A DNA stretch of 64,000 nt, from positions 124,001 through 188,000 of the forward strand of contig NZ_ARYN01000008.1 in the NCBI RefSeq assembly GCF_002094855.1, in the 5' to 3' direction. The translations under genes and the position numbers were made by a program. The notes under the pieces are model-generated. The model was not told the DNA's origin. It did no database searches and saw only the letters and a list, made by a program, of their open reading frames with translations. Shown in pieces: positions 1 to 8,572 of this stretch (position 1 is the first letter of the stretch; every line of letters begins with the position of its first letter). The stretch is from Zunongwangia atlantica 22II14-10F7 (GTDB lineage Bacteria; Bacteroidota; Bacteroidia; Flavobacteriales; Flavobacteriaceae).

Positions 1-66
1 TTCGTTCTTACAACTTGTTATAAAAAGCGTAGCACAAAAAAGTAGAGATAAGCTTATACGTTTCAT
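1..66 (-). CDS. Lipoprotein N-terminus (partial, runs off the left edge)
   Basis: The minus strand from 66 down opens with ATG and reads 22 codons to the window edge without a stop. The peptide has a positively charged start (MKR), a hydrophobic stretch and a lipobox ITSC with the acceptor cysteine at residue 19, followed by KNE. This is a typical Bacteroidota lipoprotein signal peptide. The rest of the gene lies outside the window, so its function cannot be told. It is transcribed in the same direction as the sugar cluster to its right but is separated from it by a terminator hairpin at 288-315. Confidence 0.7.
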   Translation of the reverse strand, partial: MKRISLSLLFCATLFITSCKNE

Positions 67-396
67 AAATTTAGTGATTGGTTTTACAATTAATTAGAGC
101 GAATGTACTACGATTATAAACAGAATGCAAGCATTTAAGGCAAGCTTAACACTAGCCAGGCCAATAAAAACAATAGTTTACGGTTGATATTGGTCATTTT
201 AGAAGCAATTTTTTAGCTGAAAAAACAGGTGTTAATTTTAACGAATATTGGCTTTATATCGAATTTTCTAATCTATACCCGAGGTATAAAAAAACCGCAC
301 AATTAAGCGCGGTTTAATAGAATTTATTTGATCATCGAGTTGAATGTTGATAGGATTTCTATGGTTCTAAATACCTAAACGACTCGAAAATCATAA
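67..396. other. Intergenic stretch with terminator
   Basis: This 330-bp gap holds the rho-independent terminator at 288-315 and a short perfect hairpin TATACC-CGA-GGTATA at about 275-289 just beside it. Around 139-172 there is AGGCAAGCTT followed by CCAATAAAA, which resembles the two ends of half of the interspersed repeat described at 57114-57205, but it is too short to call a copy. I see no ORF or RNA gene in it. Confidence 0.5.
288..315 (-). terminator. Rho-independent terminator after the DUF1080 gene
   Basis: AAACCGC (292-298) and GCGGTTT (309-315) form a perfect 7-bp stem. On the minus strand it is followed by a run of seven U (288-294). It lies about 80 bases past the stop codon of the DUF1080 lipoprotein gene and so closes the minus-strand sugar cluster. 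Confidence 0.8.
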
Positions 397-1152
397 TTAG
401 TTTAATTCTTTGATTGTTATATTACGAAACCAAACCTCGTGACCGTGATCCTGCAAAGCAATATGCCCCGATTTAGATTTGCCAAATCGTTCCCAATCTG
501 CAAATTTCGAATTTTTTACTAGTTCTTCCCATCCATCTCCTTCTACTGGAAATTCTACAATGGTAACTCCGTTTTGAGTTACAGATCCTTCATTGGCTTT
601 ATGATCTATTTTTAGAACTACATTATTCCATTCTCCAACTGGTTTTGTAACATTTTCTGATGGTTCAACCATATCATATAATGCGCCAGAGTGGCGGTTA
701 GGACCATTTTTACCATCAGGATGTTTTTCATTATCCAACACCTGAATTTCAGGTCCCGTTAAATAAGGTTCCCCTAAATCTGCATCTTCTACAACAGCCC
801 ACATAAATCCGCTATTTCCTCCTTCAGAAATTTTCCATTCCATAGAAAGTTCAAAATCAGTATAGGCTTCTTTGGTAATAAGGTTTTCACTTTGATTTCT
901 TCCTTCCTTCGGAACAAAATGCAAGGTACCATCACTTAAAGTCCATTGAGTTATTGAATCACGATTATAGCCTTTCCAGTTTTCATTAATATCTCCTTTG
1001 GTAAGGTCTTTCCAATCACTGTTTGCGGTTGGTTTACCGGTAACGACTATTTCTTCGTTTTCGGCTTTATTTTCTGAAGTTTCAGATTCCTGATTTTTGC
1101 AGCTAATCGTTGTTACGGCAGCTGCCATTAGAACTAATCCTAATTTTTTCAT
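397..1152 (-). CDS. DUF1080 / 3-keto-disaccharide hydrolase-type lipoprotein
   Basis: This 251-residue protein has a lipoprotein signal peptide with lipobox TISC (Cys18), then an acidic linker and one DUF1080 (PF06439) jelly-roll domain from about residue 40 to the end. Supporting family features are the GGNSGFMWAV segment, the GPEIQVLDNE segment and the tail HGHEVWFRNITIKEL. Members of this family act on 3-keto-glycosides, cleaving or hydrating them once C3 has been oxidised. The lipid anchor places this one on a membrane facing the periplasm or the outside. It is the last gene of the minus-strand sugar cluster, separated from the isomerase gene upstream by 160 bp that carry an interspersed repeat. 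The domain call is firm; the exact substrate is unknown. Confidence 0.88.
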   Translation of the reverse strand: MKKLGLVLMAAAVTTISCKNQESETSENKAENEEIVVTGKPTANSDWKDLTKGDINENWKGYNRDSITQWTLSDGTLHFVPKEGRNQSENLITKEAYTDFELSMEWKISEGGNSGFMWAVVEDADLGEPYLTGPEIQVLDNEKHPDGKNGPNRHSGALYDMVEPSENVTKPVGEWNNVVLKIDHKANEGSVTQNGVTIVEFPVEGDGWEELVKNSKFADWERFGKSKSGHIALQDHGHEVWFRNITIKELN

Positions 1153-1197
1153 TTGCGGTTGGGTTAAGGTTAAAATTATTCGAGAAAATAGTTCTCG

Positions 1198-1287
1198 ATT
1201 TTATTGGCTCCGCCAAAGGGTATAATACCCCGAGGCTTGCTTCGAAATAAAGATTTATTTTTAATGAATGCCTTATGGGTTTGCCCC
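1198..1287 (+). repeat. Interspersed repeat, copy A (~90 bp)
   Basis: The segment is homologous to the reverse complement of 57114-57205. The first 50 bases align without a gap with 43 identities, and the last 23 bases with about 20. It contains the perfect inverted repeat GGGTAT-A-ATACCC. It lies wholly in the gap between the DUF1080 gene and the upstream isomerase gene, inside an otherwise tightly packed gene cluster. I see no coding capacity and no transposase, so it is a non-autonomous or structural repeat. Confidence 0.75.
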
Positions 1288-1312
1288 AGGGTGCTTTATT
1301 GATTTTGAATAC

Positions 1313-2368
1313 TTATTTTAATCCCAGGATTTTCTTAAGACGATCTTCATTAATTTCGGATCCTGCAAAATCGTCGAATTTTTTCTGGGTGGCTTCAATG
1401 ATATGACTTTGGATAAAAGGCGCGCCTTCTTTAGCGCCCTGCTCTGGTGATTTTATACAACATTCCCATTCCATCACAGCCCAAACATCACAACCATATT
1501 GTGTTAGTTTAGAGAAAATAGTTTTAAAATCTACATGCCCGTCGCCAGGATGGCGGTATCTTCCGGCTCGGTCTACCCAATCGTTATATCCACCAAAACT
1601 TCCTTTTTTTCCGGTAGGATTAAATTCAGCATCTTTAACATGAAACATTTTAATGAATTCATAATAATGGTCGATATACGTTAGATAATCTAATTGTTGA
1701 AGCACAAAATGACTTGGATCGTATAAAAGGTTTACTCTTTTATGATTATTGGTTTCAGCTAAAAAACGCTCAAATGTATCACCATCATGTAAATCTTCAC
1801 CTGGATGAATTTCGTAGCAAAGATCTACTCCGTTTTCATCAAAAACATCTAAAATAGGTAACCAGCGATTTGCTAGTTCTTTAAAACCAAGTTCTACAAG
1901 ACCATCTGGTCGTTGCGGCCATGGGTGAGCAGTATGCCATAAAAGCGAACCACTAAATGTTCCATGTACATCTAAACCAAAATTTCTACTGGCTTTAGCT
2001 GCACTTTTTAGTTGTTGTACAGCCCATTGCGTTCTGGCTTTTGGGTTTCCTTTATATTCATCTGGAGCAAAATTATCAAACATAATATCGTAAGCTGGAT
2101 GCACAGCCACTAATTGCCCCTGTAAATGAGTACAAAGTTCGGTAATTTCTAATCCGTAAGATTCAACTTTTCCTTTAAGCTCATCGCAGTAGGTTTTACT
2201 TTCTCCGGCTTTTTCCAGATCGATCAAAGCCGATTCCCAGGTTGGGATCTGTATTCCTTTATATCCTAAATCTGCAGCCCATTGGCAAAGTCCGTCCAAA
2301 CTATTAAATGGAGCTTTAGAATCCATAAACTGAGCTAAATAAACTGCAGGTCCTTTTATTGTTTTCAT
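1313..2368 (-). CDS. Sugar phosphate isomerase/epimerase family protein (xylose isomerase-like TIM barrel)
   Basis: At 351 residues this is a cytoplasmic xylose-isomerase-like TIM-barrel protein (AP endonuclease 2 superfamily). There is no signal peptide. Likely metal ligands in the usual order are the Glu of CYEIHPGED (~191), the Asp of LYDPSHF (~218), the His of FHVKDAEF and the Glu of VMEWE near the C-terminus. The family catalyses isomerisation, epimerisation or dehydration of keto sugars, often 3-keto sugars when linked to Gfo/Idh/MocA enzymes. The gene starts 19 bp after the stop of the Gfo/Idh/MocA gene and is surely co-transcribed with it. The substrate cannot be named from the sequence. 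Confidence 0.85.
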   Translation of the reverse strand: MKTIKGPAVYLAQFMDSKAPFNSLDGLCQWAADLGYKGIQIPTWESALIDLEKAGESKTYCDELKGKVESYGLEITELCTHLQGQLVAVHPAYDIMFDNFAPDEYKGNPKARTQWAVQQLKSAAKASRNFGLDVHGTFSGSLLWHTAHPWPQRPDGLVELGFKELANRWLPILDVFDENGVDLCYEIHPGEDLHDGDTFERFLAETNNHKRVNLLYDPSHFVLQQLDYLTYIDHYYEFIKMFHVKDAEFNPTGKKGSFGGYNDWVDRAGRYRHPGDGHVDFKTIFSKLTQYGCDVWAVMEWECCIKSPEQGAKEGAPFIQSHIIEATQKKFDDFAGSEINEDRLKKILGLK

Positions 2369-2387
2369 TAGTTGGTATTTTTTCAGA

Positions 2388-3527
2388 TTATTCGTCTATG
2401 CTTGTCCAAACATTACCATTTTTATGGCTTTCTACGGCCTTTTCGATAAAGTTCATTCCGCGTAAACCATCTGTAATTGTTGGATATTCGCCATCAAAAG
2501 CATCTACTCCTAATATCGCTTTTGCTACGCCATGATAAATATTCCCCATAGAATCGAAAATACCTTCAGGGTGTCCTGGTGGTAATTTTGTTCCGCTTAA
2601 AGAAAAATCGCTATTATAAGCATGTCCCGGTTTTAAGACCTGCAAAGGTTTATTTTCTTCTAATAAATAAAGATAATTAGGATTTTCCTGCTCCCATTTT
2701 ATTCCGGCTTTATCGCCATAAACTTTTACAGTAAAGTTGTTTTCCTCACCGGTAGCGATCTGGCTTGCTCTAAGTACTCCTTTTACCTTATCTTCAAACC
2801 TTAGTAAAACAGTACCATCAATATCCATTTGGTTATCATCGTAAAGATAATTAAGGTCTGCCAGGATCTTTTTCACCTCCATACCAGTAACATATTCAAT
2901 CATATCGTAGGCATGTGTACCAATATCACCAATACAACAGCTAATTCCAGATTTTTCTGGATCTAAACGCCAAATGGTATTTCGCTGTTCTTTATCGTGG
3001 ATTATTGGATTTATCCATCCCTGATAATATTGAACATCGATCTTTTGAATTTTACCCAATTTTCCTGAAGTGATCATTTCACGCATTTGGCGTACCATTG
3101 GATATCCCGTGTAAGTATAAGTCACCGCAAAAACTTTTCCTGCTTTATCTGAAGCTTCTTTTAGAATTTTAGCTTCCTCTAGAGTAGTGGTCATTGGTTT
3201 TTCACAAATCACGTGAAAGCCACCTTCTACAAGTTGCTTCGCCATAGGAAAATGGAGAAAGTTAGGGGTAAGTACAGATACTACCTGAATCCTATCTTCT
3301 TCTGGTAGTTTATTTTCCTGTTCTATAAATTCATCTAGATTGGCATAGATACGATCTGTACCAATACCAAGTTCTTCAGCAAATTTTAAACTTTCATTGA
3401 TGTCTGTATTAAATACCCCACCGGCAACTTCAAATTTATCGAACATTGAAGATGCAACACGATGTAAAACACCAATTAATGAATCACCGCCACCACCAAG
3501 GATGCCCAGTTTAATTTTCTTTCCCAT
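2388..3527 (-). CDS. Gfo/Idh/MocA family NAD(P)-dependent oxidoreductase
   Basis: The 379-residue protein starts with a Rossmann fold whose glycine-rich loop is GILGGGGDS (residues ~8-16). The family hallmark CEKPMTTT follows at ~108-115, then the C-terminal alpha/beta substrate domain, with DIGTHAYDM (~200) supplying the catalytic Asp/His pair. No signal peptide is present, so it is cytoplasmic. Enzymes of this family oxidise or reduce a ring hydroxyl, commonly C3 of a glycoside or inositol. Here it lies in one run with a permease (15 bp upstream) and a sugar isomerase (19 bp downstream), suggesting it interconverts a 3-keto sugar and the normal sugar after import. The exact substrate is an open question. 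Confidence 0.9.
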   Translation of the reverse strand: MGKKIKLGILGGGGDSLIGVLHRVASSMFDKFEVAGGVFNTDINESLKFAEELGIGTDRIYANLDEFIEQENKLPEEDRIQVVSVLTPNFLHFPMAKQLVEGGFHVICEKPMTTTLEEAKILKEASDKAGKVFAVTYTYTGYPMVRQMREMITSGKLGKIQKIDVQYYQGWINPIIHDKEQRNTIWRLDPEKSGISCCIGDIGTHAYDMIEYVTGMEVKKILADLNYLYDDNQMDIDGTVLLRFEDKVKGVLRASQIATGEENNFTVKVYGDKAGIKWEQENPNYLYLLEENKPLQVLKPGHAYNSDFSLSGTKLPPGHPEGIFDSMGNIYHGVAKAILGVDAFDGEYPTITDGLRGMNFIEKAVESHKNGNVWTSIDE

Positions 3528-3542
3528 TTTATTTTTTAATTT

Positions 3543-4769
3543 TTATTCTGAGTATTCAACCTTTTCATTGCGGAAAAAGATAGCAAAAACAATCATCACC
3601 ACAAAAGCAAAACCAGCTGGTACGATCCAGATATTAGACCAATTGTGAGTGCCATCTGCATTAAGATACATATCACTAATTTGTCCTGCTACCCAAAAAC
3701 CAATTAACATTCCAACTCCATAAGTAGCTAGTGTGATTAATCCCTGCGCTGCACTTTTAATTTTTGGTCCTGCTTTAGAATCGGTATAGATCTGCCCTGA
3801 TACAAAGAAGAAATCGTAGCAGATACCGTGTAAAGCAATTCCTAAGTAAAGCATAAATACTAATTCGTCTGCATTTCCATAAGCGAATAATAGGTATCGT
3901 ATGGTCCATGCCAGCATTCCTGCAATAAGCGTAATTTTAAATCCATACCTTTTGAAGAAAAAAGGAATAAGCAATAAAAATAAAGCTTCTGAAACCTGTC
4001 CTATGGCCATTTTAGCGGTAGGAGAGCCCATACCAACTTCAGCTAAAAATGGATTTGCATTTTGATAATAAAAGGCAAGTGGAATACAGATCAATATTGA
4101 AGATAAAAAGAACATAAAAAAGTTTCTGTTCTTTAATAATCCTATAGCTTCTAATCCTAAAATATCTTTGATCGTTATTTTTTCACCTTTTCCTGAAGGC
4201 GGAGTTTTAGGTAAGCTAAAGCTAAATAAGCCTAAAAATGCTGAAGCGATTGCTACCATTAAAAACGTGTTTTTAAGCATACCTTCAGCTCTTGCAGCTT
4301 CAGAATCCCATGCAAAAACAAAACTTATCACTAAACCAGAGATAATCCAACCTATCGTTCCAAAAACCCTAACATTAGAAAATTCTTTTGAAGGATCTTT
4401 CATTTGTGCAAAAGAAATTGAATTAACCAGTGCCAGTGTTGGCATGTAAAGGATCATATAACTAAGCACATAAGGATAAAAACTTCCGAAGTCTACAGAG
4501 CTGTACATCATGTACATTAAAACAGCACCAATTAAATGAAGCACTCCTAAAATTCGTTCAGCATTAAAAAATCTATCGGCAATTAGCCCAATTATAAACG
4601 GAGCGATAATGGCACCCCAGGATTGTGTTGAAAAAGCCATTGCGGTTTCTGCTCCTGTGGCTTGCAGATTATCTGCTAAAAAGGTTCCAAGAGTTACAAA
4701 CCAACCACCCCAAATGAAAAATTCTAAGAACATCATTAGGGATAATTGAAATCTTACCAGTTTCTTCAT
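3543..4769 (-). CDS. MFS permease of the nucleoside:H+ symporter (NupG-like) type
   Basis: The 408-residue protein has about twelve hydrophobic membrane segments and opens with an uncleaved first helix (LMMFLEFFIWGGWFVTLG), typical of the NupG/XapB-like nucleoside:H+ symporter group of the major facilitator superfamily. The loop GLIADRFFNAERILG after TM2 is the MFS signature region. In Bacteroidota such permeases are commonly found beside Gfo/Idh/MocA and TIM-barrel isomerase genes, where nucleosides are an unlikely cargo. Here it sits between two such genes with 15-bp gaps on both sides. I infer inner-membrane import of the sugar or keto-sugar handled by the neighbours. Confidence 0.82.
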   Translation of the reverse strand: MKKLVRFQLSLMMFLEFFIWGGWFVTLGTFLADNLQATGAETAMAFSTQSWGAIIAPFIIGLIADRFFNAERILGVLHLIGAVLMYMMYSSVDFGSFYPYVLSYMILYMPTLALVNSISFAQMKDPSKEFSNVRVFGTIGWIISGLVISFVFAWDSEAARAEGMLKNTFLMVAIASAFLGLFSFSLPKTPPSGKGEKITIKDILGLEAIGLLKNRNFFMFFLSSILICIPLAFYYQNANPFLAEVGMGSPTAKMAIGQVSEALFLLLIPFFFKRYGFKITLIAGMLAWTIRYLLFAYGNADELVFMLYLGIALHGICYDFFFVSGQIYTDSKAGPKIKSAAQGLITLATYGVGMLIGFWVAGQISDMYLNADGTHNWSNIWIVPAGFAFVVMIVFAIFFRNEKVEYSE

Positions 4770-4784
4770 AGTGTGTAGTAATGT

Positions 4785-5786
4785 TTAAAGCTGCTTAGCT
4801 TCGTTAAGTAATAATTCCTTAGTTTTTAAAATTCCTTCTTCAGGTTCTAAACCGGTGCCTTCGTATTCTACACCAATCCAACCTTTGTAGCCAGAATCTT
4901 TCACAATTTTCAAAATTCTGCCAATATCCAAAGTTGTTTCTTTTCCATTTTCATCAAACTCGTAAGTTTTTGCACTTACCGCTTTGGCAAAAGGAATCAT
5001 TTCTTCGACTCCCTGATAAACCGGATATTCTTCGATACATTCTGTACCCCACATTTTACCGTCTTTTCTTTTTAGGCAGAAATTACCAAAATCTGGTAGT
5101 GTTCCACAGTTTGGTAGATCTACTTCTTCCATTACTTCAGCTATTAACTTTCCGTTACTGGATAAGCCACCATGATTTTCAACCAAGACATTAATTTTTT
5201 GGGTAGAAGCATAATTGGATATTTCTGTAAGCCCTTTTACCGCATTGCTTTTCCATTCAGCCTCGTTATTACTTCCAAATAAATTTACCCTAATAGCATG
5301 ACAACCTAAAAATTTTGCGGCATCAACCCAACGTTTATGTTTTTCTACAGCATCTGCTCTTTCAGTATCATCGTTTGCGGCTAGATCACCTTCACCATCT
5401 ACCATGATAAGCACATTTTTAACATCAAACTCTTCACTTTTTGCTTTTAAAGTGTCTAAAAGTTGAGAGAAAGCAGCTTCTGGATCTTCAGAATTTCGAT
5501 ATTTATCAAAATAAAGCTGATTTACATATTCAATACCATTAAATCCTAATTCTTTTGCTTTTTCAGCAAAATCTACAGGATCTAATTCACCTTCGTGAAT
5601 AGGTTTCTCTAAAGACCATTGGGCTAAACTCAATTTAAAGAAAGGCTCATTGCTTTCAGTAGAATCAATGGCTGCGGAGCTATCGTCTTTATTTTCAGCT
5701 TCTTTGTTTTTACAGGAAAGCAGTAATAAATTAAAGACAATTACCCCCAAAATTAAGATGCGAAATCGGGATAATTTTTTATTCAT
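4785..5786 (-). CDS. Lipoprotein TIM-barrel sugar isomerase/epimerase
   Basis: This is a second xylose-isomerase-like TIM-barrel protein (333 residues), distinct from the one at 1313-2368 in that it carries a lipoprotein signal peptide (LLLLSC, Cys25). The body contains the FNGIEYVNQLY strand, HAIRVNLFGS, LVENHGGLSS with the metal-ligand Glu/His, and a C-terminal GWIGVEYEG. An extracytoplasmic, membrane-anchored isomerase means part of the sugar transformation takes place before uptake into the cytoplasm. It is the first gene of the minus-strand run and has 15 bp to the permease. It diverges from the GMC oxidoreductase gene over 148 bp, so both could share control. Family is secure; the reaction is inferred. 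Confidence 0.83.
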   Translation of the reverse strand: MNKKLSRFRILILGVIVFNLLLLSCKNKEAENKDDSSAAIDSTESNEPFFKLSLAQWSLEKPIHEGELDPVDFAEKAKELGFNGIEYVNQLYFDKYRNSEDPEAAFSQLLDTLKAKSEEFDVKNVLIMVDGEGDLAANDDTERADAVEKHKRWVDAAKFLGCHAIRVNLFGSNNEAEWKSNAVKGLTEISNYASTQKINVLVENHGGLSSNGKLIAEVMEEVDLPNCGTLPDFGNFCLKRKDGKMWGTECIEEYPVYQGVEEMIPFAKAVSAKTYEFDENGKETTLDIGRILKIVKDSGYKGWIGVEYEGTGLEPEEGILKTKELLLNEAKQL

Positions 5787-5886
5787 AGAATGTGTTAATA
5801 TGTTTAAAAAAAATGTGAGATTAATTTTTTTAGCGTCATAAATGTATAGTTTTTTTCAAAGATGTGAAATTATACGCAATAATTTA

Positions 5887-5894
5887 TATATTTG
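5887..5894 (+). promoter_or_regulatory. Bacteroidota -7 promoter box (TATATTTG) for the GMC operon
   Basis: The octamer is an exact match to TAnnTTTG, the -7 element used by the Bacteroidota primary sigma factor. It lies 40 bp upstream of the GTG start of the GMC oxidoreductase, which would give a leader of about 35 bases. No clear -33 TTG is present at the right distance, so this might be an activated promoter. Confidence 0.55.
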
Positions 5895-5934
5895 AGAAGA
5901 TTCGATTATCAAATTATTAACCAATAACATTACC

Positions 5935-7641
5935 GTGAGCAAAAGTTATTACGAAAACGATACCTATGACGCCATTGTGGTAGGAACAGGTATTAGCGGG
6001 GGATGGGCCGCAAAAGAATTATGTGAGAAGGGATTTAAAACCCTAGTATTAGAAAGAGGTCGTATGGTAGAACATGTAAAAGACTATCCTACGATGAATG
6101 ATGATCCATGGGATTATAAATTTAAAGGGCAGCAAACCCGTGAAGAAGCTGCGCGCCAGCAAAAACAGGCACGTACAGGATATACCACAAATAAAGCCAG
6201 TGCACACTGGTTTGTAGATGATATAGATCATCCATATAACGAGACTAAAAGGTTTGATTGGATGCGTGGATATCATGTTGGTGGGCGTTCGATTATGTGG
6301 GGACGCCATAGCTATCGTTTAAGTGATTTAGATTTTGGAGCAAATAAAAAAGATGGTGTAGCCGTAGATTGGCCTATTCGTTATAAAGATATCGCTCCCT
6401 GGTATGATTATGTAGAATCCTTTATTGGAGTAAGTGGGCGTAAAGAAGGACTTTCTCAATTACCAGATGGAAATTTTCTTCCACCAATGGATCTTAACTG
6501 TGTAGAGGAACATGTAAGAGAAAGAATTGCAGAAAATTTTGATGGGCGTGTATTAACGGCAGGACGAGTAGCACATATTACGGGAGATAAAAAATTTGAA
6601 GGACGTTCTAACTGCCAATTTAGAAACCGTTGTGTAAGAGGTTGTCCTTATGGAGGATACTTTAGTAGCCCTTCGTCTACCTTGCCAGCTGCAAGTAAGA
6701 CTAATAATATGACGTTAAGACCATTTTCTATTGTAAGTGAGGTTTTATACGATCCAGATACTAAAGAAGCTACAGGTGTTAAAGTAATCGATACTGAAAC
6801 CAAAGAGGAAATGGTATTTAAAGCCAATGTAATTTTCCTTTGTGCATCAGCCATTGCTTCAACCAGTATTTTAATGCAATCTAAATCTGATAGATTTCCT
6901 GATGGTTTAGGAAATGATAGTGGTGAGTTAGGACATAATGTTATGGACCATCACTTCCAGGTAGGAGCTTCTGGTAAATTTGACGGATTTGAAGATTCTT
7001 ATTATAAAGGAAGAAAACCAAACGGAATTTATCTTCCGCGTTTTAGAAACTTAACAGATAATGAAGGTCTGGATTTTATTAGAGGTTATGGTTACCAGGG
7101 TGGTGCTAGCCGTGGAGACTGGCAAGAAGCCGTTGCCGAGCTTGGTTATGGTAAAGAACTAAAAGAAGCAATTGTTAAGCCAGGTGGTTGGACAATGGGA
7201 CTTTTAGCTTTTGGAGAATGTCTTCCTTACCACGAAAATAAAATGACTTTAGATTATGATAAGTTAGATAAATGGGGATTACCAACAGTTACTTTTGATG
7301 CCGAGTTTAAAGATAACGAGCTTAAAATGCGTAAGGATATGAAAGAACAGGCAATCGCCATGCTAGAAAAAGCAGGTTGTCGTGACATTTCTTCTTACGA
7401 TAATCTTGGAGCTCCTGGTCTTGGAATTCATGAAATGGGAACTGCAAGAATGGGACGTGATCCTAAAACTTCGGTTTTAAATGGTAATAACCAGGTTCAC
7501 ACAGTGAAAAACGTATATGTTACAGATGGTTCTTTTATGACGTCTTCTGGATGCCAAAACCCTTCATTAACATATATGGCGATGACTGCCAGAGCAGCAG
7601 ATCATGCTTCAAAAAACTTTAAAAATTCGTCTAACGCATAA
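5935..7641 (+). CDS. GMC family FAD-dependent oxidoreductase
   Basis: The 568-residue enzyme starts at GTG (5935). A dinucleotide-binding GTGISG (residues 17-22) binds FAD. The C-terminus has the GMC signatures HEMGTARMG (~499) and SGCQNPSLT (~540), where His/Asn act as the catalytic pair. A cysteine cluster CQFRNRCVRGC (Cys ~227, 233, 237) resembles the iron-sulfur binding segment of FAD-dependent glucose/gluconate dehydrogenases. Such enzymes oxidise sugar hydroxyls, including C3. The next gene, 9 bp on, is a gluconate 2-dehydrogenase subunit-3-like protein, the usual chaperone/export partner: the large subunit has no signal peptide of its own and would be carried out with the Tat-signal-bearing small subunit. 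No cytochrome c subunit gene is nearby, so the electron acceptor is unknown. Confidence 0.9.
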   Translation: MSKSYYENDTYDAIVVGTGISGGWAAKELCEKGFKTLVLERGRMVEHVKDYPTMNDDPWDYKFKGQQTREEAARQQKQARTGYTTNKASAHWFVDDIDHPYNETKRFDWMRGYHVGGRSIMWGRHSYRLSDLDFGANKKDGVAVDWPIRYKDIAPWYDYVESFIGVSGRKEGLSQLPDGNFLPPMDLNCVEEHVRERIAENFDGRVLTAGRVAHITGDKKFEGRSNCQFRNRCVRGCPYGGYFSSPSSTLPAASKTNNMTLRPFSIVSEVLYDPDTKEATGVKVIDTETKEEMVFKANVIFLCASAIASTSILMQSKSDRFPDGLGNDSGELGHNVMDHHFQVGASGKFDGFEDSYYKGRKPNGIYLPRFRNLTDNEGLDFIRGYGYQGGASRGDWQEAVAELGYGKELKEAIVKPGGWTMGLLAFGECLPYHENKMTLDYDKLDKWGLPTVTFDAEFKDNELKMRKDMKEQAIAMLEKAGCRDISSYDNLGAPGLGIHEMGTARMGRDPKTSVLNGNNQVHTVKNVYVTDGSFMTSSGCQNPSLTYMAMTARAADHASKNFKNSSNA

Positions 7642-7650
7642 ACCAAAATC

Positions 7651-8304
7651 ATGAATAGAAGACAAGCCTTAAGAAATATAGGATTAGGAGCTGGAGTGAT
7701 GGTCGTTGGGCCAAGTACCTTAAGCTTACTGCAAAGTTGTAAAAGCGAGCCTTCTTACGATTGGCAGCCTACATATTTAACTGCATCAAATGGTTTTATT
7801 CTGAAAGAAGTTTTAGATATTATTCTTCCTAAAACAGATACTGCTGGTGCAAGTGAATTAAATATTGCTGAATTTATCGATTCTTATATGGCTGAAGTAG
7901 CTCCAGAATCTCAGCAAAATGATTTTAAAAAATCTGCAGATGCATTTGCCGGTGCTTTTGAAAAAGAATTCGATAAAGATCCAGGAAACGGTACTCCGGA
8001 AGAATTTGATAAAATTATTGCTAAATATCTAAAAGCTACTCCTGAAGAGAAAGAGAGCTTTAGACCAAAACGAAATACTGAAAGCCAGGATCCCCAGGAT
8101 CAATCTCCTGAAGAAGAATTAGAAATGAACCATGATTCTGGTGCTCTTGCATATTTAGAGTCTGTAAGAGATATGGGAATTTGGGCCTGGAAAACAAGCG
8201 AACAAATTGGTGAAAACGTACTTTGGTACGATCCAATTCCAGGAGAATATGTTCCTTGTGGCAGTGTTGAAGAATTTGGTGGCGGTAAAGCAATGTCGCT
8301 TTAA
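7651..8304 (+). CDS. Gluconate 2-dehydrogenase subunit 3 family protein
   Basis: The 217-residue small subunit begins with NRRQALRN, a twin-arginine-like motif, followed by a hydrophobic stretch and LLQSC (Cys30), which fits a lipobox. It could thus be a Tat-exported lipoprotein, carrying the folded FAD subunit with it. The C-terminal WYDPIPGEY and final GKAMSL are conserved in the gluconate 2-dehydrogenase subunit 3 family (PF13618). It directly follows the GMC gene and is followed by a strong terminator at 8411-8446, making a two-gene operon. Its role as partner of the GMC enzyme is inferred from the family and position. Confidence 0.9.
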   Translation: MNRRQALRNIGLGAGVMVVGPSTLSLLQSCKSEPSYDWQPTYLTASNGFILKEVLDIILPKTDTAGASELNIAEFIDSYMAEVAPESQQNDFKKSADAFAGAFEKEFDKDPGNGTPEEFDKIIAKYLKATPEEKESFRPKRNTESQDPQDQSPEEELEMNHDSGALAYLESVRDMGIWAWKTSEQIGENVLWYDPIPGEYVPCGSVEEFGGGKAMSL

Positions 8305-8410
8305 AATCTAAATTACTTCAATCTAAAACTGTTTATAAGCAAAAATTGGAGTATATTGTTAGAAGTTAATTTATCTGAGTAAATTGACTTGAGAATTACT
8401 AATTATCCGG

Positions 8411-8446
8411 AAAAAAGCTGTCTTCTAAAAAAAGACAGCTTTTTTT
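8411..8446 (+). terminator. Rho-independent terminator after the GMC operon
   Basis: AAAAAGCTGTC and GACAGCTTTTT form a long stem (left arm 8411-8422, right arm 8434-8446) ending in a T run. It lies about 110 bp past the plus-strand stop codon at 8304. Confidence 0.85.
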
Positions 8447-8572
8447 ATTGAATCTTGGTATTTTATTTTTCTGAAAAATAATCGGTTTAAGAATTTCAGG
8501 AAAGTGCAAAAAAAAAGAAATAAACACTTAGCTGAAATTCGATATTTTCAGCAATAATTTTTTCTGAAAATT

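Noticed and set aside
139-172. Fourth copy of the interspersed repeat
   Set aside because: AGGCAAGCTT and CCAATAAAA match copy B, but the central part is missing and the match is too short to rule out chance.
275-289. TATACC-CGA-GGTATA hairpin as operator or part of the interspersed repeat
   Set aside because: It is only 6 bp per arm, partly overlaps the U-tract of a terminator, and the likeness to the ATACCCCGAGG block of copy A is short.
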